Part shown: in pieces, positions 1 to 12,479 of the stretch
Position numbering within the stretch: position 1 is the stretch's first letter
Layout: each line of letters begins with the position of its first letter
Source of the DNA: Acanthococcus lagerstroemiae
Taxonomy: Eukaryota > Arthropoda > Insecta > Hemiptera > Eriococcidae
NCBI GenBank assembly: GCA_031841125.1
Contig: CM063106.1
Span: forward strand, 34,654,001 to 34,718,000
Reading direction: 5' to 3'
DNA length: 64,000 nucleotides
Program-made: the position numbers and the translations under genes
The notes under the pieces: model-generated
Database searches by the model: none
Told to the model about the DNA's origin: nothing
What the model saw: only the letters and a program-made list of their open reading frames with translations

Positions 1-2480
1 TCACTGACAGAAAGTACGAGGGGAAATAATAGACCTCAAACGAGTTCAGTTTTGTATGTAAGCGTCTTAATGGTCAATCTGCAAGAGTCAACATGTTTTA
101 TACCTCTCAACCTATATAAAAGATGCTCCTTTCCCACATTACCAGCCAGTAATCGGCAGTGATCTTGACGATGAATAATTCTACATTATCACAAAATGTA
201 AACAACACAATATATTATTTTCATATTCGTGAATGTATATATATTATATAATATGTGTGTGTGCGTATGTATGAGAGTGTATAGGTAGAAACTGACTCCA
301 GTAAGTTGGATATTTGACGTGAGAGAGCACGAACGAGCAGAATTCGCGTTCGACCGCTTATGTGCATCTGTGCATTACCAGCACTGCAACGTTACGCGGC
401 GCGAGTTCAGCGAAGTACCCGCCGAAAAACCGCGTATTTTCGCGTTCTTTAAAAAATTTCAAAAATATGATGCACCAACTCATTCGATTTGAATTTTTTT
501 ATAAATATTCTAGATAGTTTAGGCAATGCCTAGTATTTTTTTCGAACCGCCTACGCTTCGCCTTCCTACTTTTCGGCGTGTTTGTATTCTTAGCACTGCC
601 GTATAAGTACAAAAAATGTGTTCCGGAACCTCCGAAAAAAAAAGGTCGAAAAGTTCATCAAATGGTCTAACATCACTGTGAATATCAGTTTTTTATACAT
701 TACCGTTCGTGGGATACGTAATTTTGGATAATTCTTCAATAAAAACACAAAATGAACTGTAGAACCCGTAGAAAGCGGGGGTGGGGGCTGAATTTTTGGG
801 TGGTGACATTACTCATGGAAGGTCTTCAGATGGTGCAGGAATGAACGCGGTTCGTGACTTTAGGCCGGTGGCCTATGCTTACCCTGCTATACTCTTTATT
901 ACAACCGGAGATTGGTCCTCCCTCTCTGAGGCAGAATTAGTACTTGAGTATGAAATAAGTAGAGCGAGCAAAAAAGCAAAATCCTGGGCACAGGCTTCAT
1001 CAGAAATCTTAACGGGTAAGTATCCCCTAATCTTTAGTTCCACAATTTATGAACGGAAACCCTATAGTATGCATATAAACAATGGAAACATTGTGATGCT
1101 TGTTGTAAAAAGAACATTATTTACGAACACGTTGAATGAATTGCATCGAATGCATTTACACGCTAACTTATTATCCATCTCGTGGGATAGCGGGATAGGG
1201 TTAGTTAAAGAGCGTGTTCAATTGTGTAAACCGAGTGTAATGTAATCAGTGTATACAGCGTTCACAAATACAAAATCGTCGAATCGTTAAATCCGTTCTT
1301 GCGGGCAACGCACCGACAGCACCTGCGACTTTTGATTTAGAAATTAGGGTTCGTTCGATTTTTATAATGCCCCCTTCCCCTCGAAGACCCGGAACTGTCG
1401 ACTATCGTTAACTGATTACATACGTGTCTACGAGACGTAGAAATTATTTCGTATAATTTAGGTCCAGCTCGCCGATGATGAGCGCCGGTTAACTCGCGGA
1501 TATTTTACGAGGCGCACAGAACATTATAATGTTCCGGTTAATAGGATAAAATGATGAACTGCGTTAACAGCAGATAGAGATAGTATCGTAAAATAACTCG
1601 CTATGATTTAATCAACGTTAATTAAGGTCGATTTAATCAACATCAAATGTCGACTATAACGCAGGCATATAGAACAATACCCGACGCTGCTGCGAGTACG
1701 AACTATACGAACCACCACGTGTCATTTCGGGTAAAACCCTTCTAGTTAGCTCATCGCTGTATGCTTTTGGATCGTGTCCGAAATATGAATGCATAACTAC
1801 GTCCAACGCCGGCAGGAAACGGCCAAGTATTGAATAGTAATCAGGTGAAATCGAATTAGGGCTCCACGAAGGGGCAGAATTATCGTTTTCTAAGCGCCCG
1901 GCTGGTACTCGGATTCAAATTGTCCAGCCTCAAATGGCAATTCGAATCGCTTTGCGAATTTCTACACGTAAGTGAGGGCGGACAGTTCATTTCCGGAAAA
2001 GTGTTAACGATTCAAGATTCAACAGCTAACGAGACCAACAAAAGGAAGCAGTTGATTGGGAAAACAAGTTCTACCAGGAAATGTATATCGAGTATACCTT
2101 ATGAAAAGTAAAAATTTACGAATACCTCCGCCCTATATCATATTTAGAAGTGCTTTTTCAAAAAGTGCCTAGTTCAGTTTTACAATATTTTGCGGGCCTA
2201 ACGAGAGGGGGAGAGAGATTTCCTACTGGGTCTGGACTGTTTTGAGGATCCGGATTTTTCACAATCTGATTCTTTTTCATATTGTCTGATTTTCTTCTAT
2301 AGGTATTTCAGTTCGAAATTGTGATTTCCAAGGATGACCCGAGAAAAATCCCACATTAATTTTTTTAAATATTTCCTTGAAGTCCAGATTTTCTTTTCAG
2401 ACGGCCTTGCGGTTTTGTTTGCGATTGTAGAAACAGGCGTGGCAGATCCAGAAAGTAATTCTAGAAACCACATTTAGAGT
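1..2480. other. No gene recognised
   Basis: Mixed-composition unique-looking sequence with a short TA/GT-rich stretch at 235-265. A 154-codon open frame (781-1245, GTG start) has no motif I recognise and no convincing start. 1250-1960 is richer in CpG and lacks visible repeats, so it may hold unrecognised regulatory or exonic sequence. Confidence 0.4.
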
Positions 2481-2569
2481 GCGTAAGGCCGGCTACACTT
2501 ATCATGAAAAGCCATGAAACGACCATGAAATATGAAAAAGCGAAAAGTGTGTAGAGTATGTGTGGTGCA

Positions 2570-2894
2570 TTTCACGGAGCATCTTTTTCGCATTTCATAT
2601 TTCACATCGTTCCGCTGAAGGTGGCGGTTTCTTGATGAAATATCAAAGGTTTTTCACCAGGTGTTGTATAGACATCAGTACCGATACACAGTTTTCATGA
2701 AATGCAGCCGGAATTCAATTTAGAAAGTCGCGAAACTCGAGCTATCTGGCCCGGTTGGTTCGCAGAGAAAGCTGGTCAACTGTTGGGCAGCGGGACCCGG
2801 CGGTCACAGATCGTAAGTTCTTTTGTAAAGTAAGCCAAGAAAGGGCGCAGCAGCATTTTGATTTGAATTGGTTTTGAGAGGAAGTGGAGCACGG
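2570..2894 (+). repeat. Duplicated unit, copy 1, left part
   Basis: Sequence from the ATTTCATATTTCAC motif through TTGAATTGGTTTTGAGAGG matches 5670-6010 at roughly 80-85% by eye. The unit resumes at about 4786-4900, where CCTGTGGAGGCATGCGGACAG matches copy 2 at about 6390. The intervening 2895-4785 is therefore an insertion absent from copy 2. Confidence 0.75.
2702..2812 (+). CDS. Short Myb/SANT-like open exon, copy 1
   Basis: Thirty-seven codons run from ATG to a GTAAGT donor-like site at 2813. The protein starts MQPEFNLESRETRAIWPGW and ends with LLGSGTRRSQI. The W-P-x-W-x-x-E-x-x-x-LL spacing resembles the first helix of Myb/SANT-like or trihelix DNA-binding domains. These are found in host factors and in proteins of DNA transposons such as PIF/Harbinger. 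A second copy at 5804 has the same length and frame, with 20-25% base changes that leave it open. I cannot find the following exon, so it could be a repeat-borne gene fragment. The functional reading is inference. Confidence 0.4.
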
Positions 2895-3500
2895 AAGGAA
2901 TGGAGACAGAGACGAAACTTTCACTTTCAGTTGAGGGGGGGGGGGTGGAGAAGGGAAATTTGCCGACAAATATTTTTTGAAAACTAAAAATTCACCGACA
3001 AAATTTTGTAAAAATTCAAAGATTGGCCGATTTTTTAATCGAAATATGTTTTCATTGAAAAACTAATAAACAAACAAACGTTTTCAGAAAATGAAAAATT
3101 CAAAAGAATAGTTTCAAAATTTGCCGACAGCCATATTATTGGGGTGCCCCCCCCCCCCACCGTTTCATCCCTGCAAATGCAGATTGGAACCTTATCTCCC
3201 AAACACTCACATTTGCGCACATGAACAGAGCCTAGTCTGGGAGGGAGAAGGATGTTAGGAATACTTGAGAGAGACACACAACTTCCTTTACACATTAAGG
3301 TGGTTATTTACTCTTGGTGATCTTTTTTTCTGAATTTCCTCTGATTCGCCTTCTAAACTGGTTCCAATAAAATAAATAAAATAAAAATAAGAATAAATAA
3401 AAATAAAATTAAAAAATCTACAAAGTTTCAAGTTGCTTGGATTAGGGGAATCCGTGCCACAAGCACTCTTTCGTTCTTATGGGAAAAACACATGGAGTTT

Positions 3501-3712
3501 TTCATTTGTAGGGTGTGCCAATTCACTTTTTCTTCTTCTGTAGAACAGGGCGCTTTCAGCTGTTCTGCCAGCATCAGTGGGAAGGGTACTCCGCTGATGA
3601 CGGCATAACAGCCGGCGAGAGTGCCCTGGACTACAGAAGAAGAAAAAGTGAACTGGCACACTCTACTAATGGAGTATTACTAAGTTCACTCACACTCCGA
3701 AATGGACACTAA
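3501..3712. mobile_element. Hairpin MITE-like insertion in copy A
   Basis: The insert is bounded by ACATGGAGTTT at 3490-3500 and 3713-3723 (11 bp) and is missing from copy B. Positions 3507-3672 are nearly palindromic: TGTGCCAATTCAC on the left pairs with GTGAACTGGCACA on the right, and inner parts (CTTCTTCTGTAG/CTACAGAAGAAG, CATCAG/CTGATG) also pair. No protein is encoded. The 11-bp duplication does not single out a superfamily. Confidence 0.75.
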
Positions 3713-3812
3713 ACATGGAGTTTGACTTTTGTTCCAGATTAAATTTCCCTCCTGTATTCACCAGAGCCAAAGCCCGTAAATTAAACAATAGAGCATTTCC
3801 TATCGGATTCAG

Positions 3813-4224
3813 CTTCTCTTTTCATTTTCTCTCACCCGAGCCCTGGAACCGCCTTTTCGAGCATTACATCAGGGATATCGGGGAGCCTCTTAGGGCTGCC
3901 TTAGCCTTCTTCTCTTCTTGCTGGGAATCGGCCCAGGTCAACTGCGCTATCTTCCTGTTGAATACCCGTATCATTAGCCCCGTCAACGAGCACCGGTAGG
4001 TAGCGCCTTACCCATTTACAGCTTTCAGATACTGGCGACCGATTACACACTTCTCGGAAGCCTCTGCTGTAAAAGGTTGTGACTCTGTGTACGTTATCAG
4101 AATGCGGTGTTAGAATGTGTGACGAGTTCTTTCTTGTATTGCTGATAACGATGCCGGCGTTGGGAATCGAACCCAGTGACTTCGGGTTAAGATGCCGAGT
4201 TCTTACCGGTACGCCACACAGCCA
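3813..4224 (-). mobile_element. tRNA-derived SINE with 13-bp target-site duplication
   Basis: It is flanked by identical CTATCGGATTCAG at 3800-3812 and 4225-4237; the empty site is at 63216-63228. On the minus strand it begins TGGCTGTGTGGCGTACCGG (tRNA-like 5' end with A-box-like sequence). It has a consensus B box, GGTTCGATTCC, at 4163-4173. It ends in A/G-rich GAGAAAATGAAAAGAGAAG at 3813, the expected 3' tail. Length is 412 bp. Transcription would be by RNA polymerase III (family knowledge). Confidence 0.9.
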
Positions 4225-4705
4225 CTATCGGATTCAGATTGTGACATTAGAAAATAAGTCTTCTGCTTTCAACTTTTAGATTTTAATAAAATGTTCAACT
4301 TTCTCAAATTTCAGGCTCTAGGTCAAACAGAGAATTTAGTAAAAAACGTAGGTATAGTCATTGAAATTCGAAATTCAACGTTTACTACCGACTTTCAGAT
4401 TTTCGAAATGTCTTCCACATTTCAGTTTTGTTTCAAACTTTCAGATAACGTTCGATACTCCGCTTGAAACCTTCGGCTTTTGACTGACTAATCTCTGACA
4501 GGAGTCCAGGGTACTCCTTTGACTTTCAGTTTAGGGAGGTGGAGAAGAAAAATGTGCCGACAAATATTTTTTTTTAAGCTAAAAACTGGCCGACAAAATT
4601 TAAAAAAAAAATTTAAATATGCCGATTTTGTAATCGATTAGTTCAAAATAAACAAACAAAACCAACATTCATAAAAAATGAAGAATTCAAATGAACAGTT
4701 TCAAA

Positions 4706-4785
4706 ATTTGCCGACTGTCAAATTATTGTGTGTGTGTGTGGGGGGGGGGTCCACCCCCCACACACACACCCCTATAGTTTCGCTC
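4706..4785. repeat. GT/G-run hairpin inside the R repeat
   Basis: A (GT)n-G10 tract followed by CC-ACCCCCC-(AC)n forms an almost perfect palindrome at about 4727-4770. It lies at the 3' end of the second R repeat of copy A. Such tracts are prone to slippage. Confidence 0.6.
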
Positions 4786-5142
4786 CTGAATGCAGACCAT
4801 ATTGGGTTCGCAAGGGTGCAGATTAATACAGCCATGAGATTACCTGTGGAGGCATGCGGACAGTTAAATTTGCAAACTGAAAGAATACTTACAATAATAT
4901 TGTAAAAAAGTATTTCTTTTTTCTTCAACTTTTATTCTGTCTCTTATGCTTAATATACATAAAGCCGCGTACTCGGCATTGCCAATCGACTTGCCTGGTA
5001 ACTGGTTCACAATAAAGCGAAAGGTCAGATACAAAATTGCATGGTTCCACCCCTGCACTGGGTATTAAAAACCTGATGAGAATAATGATCAAGGAATTAA
5101 GGGAAGCAAAATGCCGCAGTTTTACAAAAAAAAAATTTAAAA

Positions 5143-5194
<52 letters not shown>
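5143..5194. repeat. (AAT)n microsatellite
   Basis: About 16 uninterrupted AAT/TAA units. Simple tails of this kind end RTE-type LINEs, but no LINE is visible immediately upstream. Confidence 0.95.
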
Positions 5195-5197
<3 letters not shown>

Positions 5198-5669
5198 TGA
5201 TGCTACATTAGCTAAAAGGGAAAACTAGATTCTAGGGCGACAAGTGTGTCATTTTAAGATTATTGTCATGTGCTCGGTTTTTGATGAGCTAAATCCTGGA
5301 ATGAACACTTCTGTATTGTTTTTTTTTCTTTCTTTTTGCGTTTATAATCGGCCTGAAGGCAAATTAATAGATTTAGTACACGAGGTGACAGATCGTCCTG
5401 TCCTATGGGATCCTCACCACCCTGAGAAGAAGTCCCGTACAAAACCTTGCGTTTCACTTGTCTCCTTTCTTGTGAGGATACAATTATGATTGCAGCTATA
5501 ATAACTGCGTCTTCGTCATCACTCATCCTCAAACGTAAATAATACCACTCAACACGACTTAATTCAGCCTCAAAACGAGCACTACATCGGGCACGATGAA
5601 ATATGTTTCACATTTCAATTTCTTTTTCGTGAAACGTTTTGAAACACTGCATGAAATAGGAAACGTGAT

Positions 5670-6440
5670 AAGTGTGTAGCCGGCATTTTTCGAATTTCAT
5701 ATTTCACGTCGTTTCGCTGAAGGCGGCGATCTTTTGATGAAATATCAAAGGTTTTTCATCAGGTGTTGTCTAAACATCAGCACCGATACGCACTTTTCAT
5801 AAAATGCAGCCGGATTTCAATTTAGATTGTCGCGAAACTCGGGCCATCTGGCCCGGTTGGTCCGCAGAGGAAGCTGGTCAGCTGTTGGACAACGGGACCC
5901 GGCGGTCACAGATTGTAAGTCCCTTCGTAAAGTAAGCCAAGAGAGCGCAGCAGCACTTTGACTTGAATTGGTTTCGGGAGGAAGCGGAGCCAGAGCCGGT
6001 GCGAGGTGGTGTCAAACTCCTCCAGTTATATTTCATTCGGCAATTTTGGCAAAATTTTGCCCAATTCGGCAAAATTTCGGAAATTGATATTTCTTTTACC
6101 TACTGACTTCACAATTTATCCACCAAGTCAAAAGCTTTTTTTTTTTGATTTTTTTTTGTGCTTTGATACTTAGGAATTTTAATTGAGAAGGTAAGAAGTT
6201 GGGAAAATACGACAAGTCTAATTTTTCTTTTTGCTTTGATACTCAGGAATTTTGAGTGGAATCAGTTGGGACTTTCACACTTTCCCATCCCCCCAGGAAA
6301 AAGTCTCCAGCACGTTCCTGCGCGGAGCACGGGAGGAATACAGACAATATTGGTTTCCTGAAGGTGCATATTAATTAAGCCGAGTGATTACCTGTGGAGG
6401 CATTCGGACAGTTTAATTTTCAAACTGAAAGAATACTTAC
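5670..6440 (+). repeat. Duplicated unit, copy 2
   Basis: This is the second copy of the unit at 2570-2894 plus 4786-4900. It lacks the composite element and carries its own insert at about 6012-6325, bounded by short GCGGAGC repeats at about 6000 and 6325. This gives reciprocal evidence that each copy received a different insertion after duplication. Confidence 0.7.
5804..5914 (+). CDS. Short Myb/SANT-like open exon, copy 2
   Basis: This is the partner of the exon at 2702. It has the same 111-bp length, an ATG start and a GTAAGT donor-like site at 5915. It reads MQPDFNLDCRETRAIWPGW then SAEEAGQLLDNGTRRSQI. The WSAEEAGQLL segment fits a Myb/SANT-like first helix better than copy 1 does (acidic EE intact). 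The surrounding repeat unit (about 5670-6440) parallels 2570-4900. Both copies being open suggests either recent origin or past selection. It may be part of an unrecognised transposon gene. Confidence 0.4.
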
Positions 6441-6599
6441 AGTTGAGGAGCCCACTTCCAAAGTGACCTAACTGCAACATTATAATTTTATGAGTTCTTG
6501 TTTTCAACACGCTGTCTTGCCGCGCTAGGGGCATACTTTTGCAAAAACAAAAACGACAAATTTTTCTTTTAGGTTGAACTTATTGATTTTTATTTATTT

Positions 6600-7090
6600 A
6601 TACTCAGCTTTAATACTCGTACAATAGTATTAGGGCCTTTCTTGGGCATAAGCCTCTCTCAGCCTTGTACATTCTGCCCTGTCCAACGCTACCCTATGAA
6701 ATAATTTGTTTTTTATGAATTTAACAATGTCATCCCCCCACCTTATTTTTTGCCAACCTTGTTTCCTATCCATCCTCTGATACCAATTGTTCACCTTATA
6801 CGTCCATCTATCATCCCGTAATCTTGAAATATGTCCGGCCCAGTCCCATTTCAACCTCCTCGCTGCATGCTTTCCGAGCAAGTTTGTCTTCAGCTTGCTC
6901 TTAATTGTGCTTATTCTCACTTTGTCTATTATTTTGATCCCTAACTTAGATCGCTCCATAACATTTTGTGTCGTATTTATTTTGTCAATTTCTTTTTTTG
7001 GATAAGGCCCGCGTTTGTGCTCCATATATTAGTATCGGGATGATACAGCTGTTGAAGACATTTCCCTTTGATTTATTACTGAACTTTCCT
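6600..7090 (-). pseudogene. RTE-like LINE, 3' ORF fragment
   Basis: On the minus strand, ILIYGAQTRALSKK, then (after a frame change) TTQNVMERSKLGIKI, KLKTNLLGKHAARRLKWDW and AGHISRLRDDRW spell the C-terminal segment typical of RTE/BovB-like reverse transcriptase proteins (YGAQTW...MERS.LG...W.GH..R). The RT domain proper is missing and at least one frameshift is present. It is 5'-truncated as usual for LINEs. Inactive. Confidence 0.8.
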
Positions 7091-10000
7091 TTAAAAATTT
7101 TTTCCTAAATTAACAATCTTTCCTCTTTGTACAATTCACTTTTTTTCAACCGATTCACAACAAACTACATCCTAGACTAACGATTTCTATTTACCAATAA
7201 AAATATCTTTTCAAAAACCATCGGGGCCGTCGAAAATATAAAAAAAGAAAAAGCTCCTACCTTTTCCAATTTTACTGTCTGGCTACGAGAATTTGCCGAG
7301 GGCTGAATTTCTGATTAACGCTGGAAAATGTAACAGTCCCTCCCCCTCATCTCTATGGCCGAGAAAACCAGAAACATCCAACTGAATTATCCGGCTAAGT
7401 TTACATTTTCAAGTTAGCGATTCAATGCTAACAATCTCCACTTCTGAATCATTAAACAAAAAAAAAACAAAAAAACTGCAATTAAAATATCCAACAAAAA
7501 ATTTCCACAAAATGTCACCTCATCATACTGCGACAATTTTCTGAAATTTTGTAAATATTTGCAAAAATGAAGATCGTTAACTTCGGAACACCAAACCTGT
7601 ATATGAGATCAACTGGTAGGTAATCTAGGAAGAGAAAATACCAAACTTCAAAAGCGCAGATCCTAGTTCCAAAAAGAATCGACTATCAATTGTAAAACCC
7701 GTAACCCAACAGACTGAAAGTTCACGTCGAAAAATCAGAAAATGAAATGTTTACAATCCAGATAGGAAACGCCTCGCATATTACACCAATGACCTACTGT
7801 TACTATATAGGCCTCATTGCGAGCGAGAGACTGCATTCGAATTTGACAAACCGAAATTACATCGAATTACAAATGAAAATATCGTCGTTGATTGCCACCG
7901 AAAATAATTAATTTTGTAACGTTTTCTGCCCGGTTAATTTATTCAATTTGAACAATGTTGCGCACAGCATCACGTTCGTAGGTCAGTAAGTGGCCCAGGT
8001 GACCTCTTTCATCAGGGTTTCCGGACGCCTGATCAATTTAATACCAGAAAAATTATTTGATTGACAGGTGAACTGGTTTCACAAATTTGAATCGTCAGAT
8101 GCTACGTATGAAACGGAATTTCGCGACGATTACAAAGAAGACGAGGTTTAGCTACAGTCAGCATAATGAGGCACTTAAGCTTTTCGAAATTTGGTGTTCT
8201 GAATTGCATTTTTAACACAGATGTCAAGGACATCGACATAGATTTTCTTGCTTTTTCAAGAAACTAGGACCCTTGGGCTTTCTTAGATCCAGCCTTCAGC
8301 ATAGCAGCTTTCGGAAGATCAGAAAATGAGGCCCTGATGGAGATACAGTACGCATAGTGTGTTTCATCTCAACTTAAAAAATACAGATTTTTCTGTTCCA
8401 TGAGGGCAGACATTTCTGCAGCGGTTCTGTATCCTATTCCTTTTCCAATCTCAATTATTAACTGCTCTACGGATTACTCAAGAGCCACCCCCTGTTTCCA
8501 AGATAATCCAAACTGGGAGGTCATTATTTTAGGGAGAATTATTATAGTGGACAGCCGCTTCATCACCTCCGCGTTTCTCATACCAGCAGAAATGGAAATG
8601 ATCTCTCTTTTGGAACATCAATTTTCACTTTAAAACTTCCTAAACACGTCAGAACTACCCTTTAAAATAACGTTTGAAGCCTTTCTTCTTTCTTGTTAGG
8701 TATTATAACTATTACTATTATTTATTCTGTACAATTATTTCCAGCTGAAAGACACAGAGAAAAGGAAATTGAACGCCGCCATGATAAAAGTGATTCAGTA
8801 TCTAGTCGTGATGAGAATCCGAATCCTCAACAAAATTATTTCGAATTCTCAATTCTAAAATTCAAAAAGAAGTTGAATTCGGAAGAAGAAGAAGAAGAAG
8901 AAAGAGAAGGGTGAAAAAGAGTTCAAAAATTTGATTCAGACTTTGGATTTTTGGATTGAGAATCCCGCTATTTTTAAACCCAAGGACACCAATTATAATT
9001 CACCACATAGAAGAATATCGTCGGATTCTCTCGCATGATCTTCAAGATAATCATGCGAAGTACCATTTCTGATACTTTTCAGCTTGTGCTAAACTGACAC
9101 ACTTTTTTCTTCTCCAGGATGAAAATTCGTATTGTGTATAAAATCCGTGAAATAACCCGCAGCCATCCATTTTCAAAGTGAGCTGAATGTGTACAGCAGA
9201 TTAGCGCATAATATGTACTATGTAGGGTAGATGTATCAAATGTGGCCACCAGGAGCAGATTTTCGAATTTCAAAAGTATTACATCATGTTTGTATAACAA
9301 ATATAATATTTTCAGTTGAACTACTTTGTCTAGTTAAATTTAATATAAAAGAAAAGTTTCTACAATTATCGCTTCTGACTTTTTCCCTAAGATTCTCAGA
9401 TCTTCTGAAAATATTTTACAATTGAATTTTTTGAAATTTTAATTTAAAGAGATACCCATTAATTATGAGGCTACCATCTCTAAACATTAAGTACACCTTA
9501 ATTCAAAACTATTATAATTAGTTTTGCATTAGAATGAAGAAATAAGACCGGACATTTTTAAATATTTTATATTTTAAAAGACTGATATCTTACTGTTATG
9601 TCTTCTCAAGATATGGTGGGGTCCAGTAACGGTCGGTATTGAGGTATTGGATTGTCAGTATTCCGTTACTGTACAGGTTGCAGAAAGATGGTGGTTACCG
9701 TAGGAATAGGTATTGACGTGTTATTTGAGTGTAGGTAATGAAAGTATAGAACAGTGTAGCCATTCAAATAATGTTTCCTCGCTTACTCACTTCTGTTTTA
9801 CCATTTTTACAGCCTGATCATAACTGGACATGTGACCAAATTTGACACGTTTGCCCTAAGTGAAGTTGAAATAATCTTCTTTTTACCTTATTTAGTAGCT
9901 CGAATCGCGATTAGAAGACTGCCATCACAAAACAAAATGAAGCATGAAGTCAGCACAGTAAGAACTGGTGTACAGCCACGTAGAGAGAAAAAGAGGGCCT

Positions 10001-12479
10001 GGAGGAATTCTCACGGGCCCTCTCCATCCAGTTCACTTTGTTCTTTTGTCAGATGGGAAAAAATTATAAGCTACGGGATAAGAGGTGTCTTTCATGGTAT
10101 AAGGAGTGATTGCAGATTTGATGTACCTACAGTATGATGTAGCTGTAAGCGTTGAAATTCAGGCCCTTTAAAAATATCCCGTGTCCGGGATATTTCCCCA
10201 ATTCTCTCCCCCCTCTTGTCAGGGTTACTGATGTAACCACTTATTTACTCTGTTACCAATAACAAGCCCGTATCAAATCAATTGTTTATCTACAATTTGA
10301 TGAAATTTGAAGCAGGGGCGTAGATACGTCCATCCGACTCCTCAAAATGTATGTTTTTCACGCATTTTTCCTTTGAAAAACTTTTTTGTTTTCTTCTTCA
10401 TAAATAATATGTATTGGTGAGAAGTTTTCATGCCCTTCCCAAGAACTTTAACGAATTTACACGCTTACTTGGCAACGTATAAAACGATACCCAAACAATT
10501 AAAAGTTCAAAATACAAATTTTCACAGACATTTTCGAAGTTGCTTGTTTTACGCCTAAGTGAGTGTTTTTACCACTTCTTGGGAATTAACAACATACCTC
10601 AATCCTTAGAAGAAGAATTCTGGTACCAAAATCAACACTTCTGTACTCGTTCTGGTATTACATTTCTTTCCACAGCTCAACTATCGCCTTCCCATATCAC
10701 CTCAAAAGTGTATTTCTAGTTTCGTTGCATTCAAACGATGGGACATCGCTCTATAGAAATTTGTATACGGAAATAACCGTCCTCACTGCTTCAGTACTTC
10801 CTATGTCATTGACAGAAAACGACATGACTCAATTGATTTACGCAGATGAAAAAAAAGTGACCTCTGAATTCTGTTACAGGAGAAAATCGCAACCTGAGCA
10901 ATTCTGGTGTCAGTCGCAACCAGTATGTTCTGCTATCACTGCCCACCTTCGCTTCACTCGACATCAACCACACGAATACCATCTTTAGAATATCCATTTT
11001 CTTCGTCGCATCCTTGTAAGTATAATTTATTTTTTTATTTTCTTATTTACGAATACTAAGTGACGCTACACTGCAGGCGTCGGAAGAAAATCATAAGAGG
11101 GAAGGAATTCAAAAATCTGATTTTTTTTTTTTGAAACCTCAATCTTAATTGGGGGGAAAAGAGTAAGCGTTAAAAGTCGATGAGTTTAACCAAAATTTCA
11201 GAATAATCAGATATAACCTTATTCTGTAACTAAAAACTAGAACTTTCAAATGTAAAACAGCTGAGAAAACCATGTAAAATTTTTGAATGATAGAATCCTC
11301 ACTTTAGTAGGGTCAAAATTCATCCGTCTTCTCCCAGACAAGAGCTCGAGATCCATCAATCTTAAATCTCCTGAAAAAATATCAAGCAAACTATTGACCT
11401 TGATTTTTTTTTTCTTTGCTGAATCTGAATATCCTATCTAGTGAAGATGTATGATCTATCCCTGATTTACACGCAAACTGAATATTTCATCCTTCAAATG
11501 ACAAGGTTGACTTTGTTTAAAAATCAAACAAATTATCGAAATAAAGGAGCACTACGTCGTTGATTTCGAATAGGTATTGCAAAAGATTTTTCATCATTTC
11601 AGCCTCAAATCTCAGAGGAAGCAAAACCGACTTGATGTGGAAAATCAGTGTTAAAATAGGGGTGGTTTGAGTATTCAGTTCGACTATCTCGTCAGATTTT
11701 GCATTCAGGGACCTAACAACCAAAGTTCGCTACGGGAAATTATAATCAGATTTGCTTTTGAAATTCAACATTATTTTCATACATACGGATATATGCAAAA
11801 AAAAAAGAAAAAAAAGAAAAGTTAAATGTTATATAAATCTATGAAAAGATTGAATTTCCTTTCCAGCAACCACACAGTGGGTTCGAACTTCGAAAACAAC
11901 TTAAAATACATGGGAAAAAGTAAATAAAGGAAAAAACATGAGAATCTAAATGACAATTTTTAATCGTTGCATCAACCTTTTAACGTAGACCTCAATTTGG
12001 ATCCCTAATATCCTAAAATTTCAAATTTTCAAAGTTGAAAAAGCTACAAGTATTTTTTCTCAAAAAATTAAAAATATTAAAAAAAAATAAAAAGAAAAAT
12101 GGAAAACAAATTAACAAGTAGATAAAGAGAAACCTTCAGAGAATTCAGAGAATAAATTTATAAATTTTTGGAGATTCAAGACTTTTTGCTTGTTACCTTC
12201 ACTTTTGAGAGATAAGAGAGAACTTTTCTTCGTTTGTGACTTTAATCTCAAATTTTTGTACCCCCTCCCCCAAATAAAGAACCATTCGTCGCCACTGGGG
12301 AGGGACATTTACAGTCAGTAATCAAAGAATCCTCTATTTCAAAAGTTCGTACAAAGTGTACTCAAAAGTTTTTGATTTTGCTCGCTAGATTGCTCGAAGG
12401 TAACAATTTAGGGGGGAATAAGTTTTGACGAAGAAAAATGGTTATGATACAAGAAGATTAAGCACGCCTATATACTCTA
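7091..12479. other. No gene recognised
   Basis: Mostly AT-rich, with a (GAA)n tract at about 8881-8901. An isolated hAT-type terminus CAGGGGCGTAGATACG lies at 10314 and CAGTGGCGACGAATGG (minus) ends at 12297; neither could be paired. Frames of up to about 100 codons look random. Confidence 0.4.

Larger units (their letters stand above)
2895..4785 (+). mobile_element. Composite repeat with direct ends (R-middle-R), copy A
   Basis: Two related direct repeats (about 2895-3170 and 4505-4785) flank a middle segment. Each R contains GCCGACAAATATTTTTT, AAACAAACAAACG-like A-rich sequence, GTTTCAAAATTTGCCGAC, and runs of G and C. The whole unit recurs at 62642-63783. It interrupts the duplicated unit, with AATGGAGAC on the left and AATGCAGAC on the right as a possible target duplication. 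Copy A was later hit by a hairpin element and a SINE. I do not recognise the family; no coding region is evident. Confidence 0.7.

Noticed and set aside
781..1245. 154-codon open frame with GTG start
   Set aside because: No motif, no start context, no splice signals or repeats linking it to a known family; length alone is not convincing in a eukaryotic intergenic region.
4141..4224. Possible minus-strand tRNA gene
   Set aside because: It is the head of a 412-bp SINE with target duplications; the anticodon stem does not fold properly.
11074..12297. hAT-type element between CAGGCGTCGG and CCACTG
   Set aside because: Ends are only weakly similar and there is no matching 8-bp duplication.
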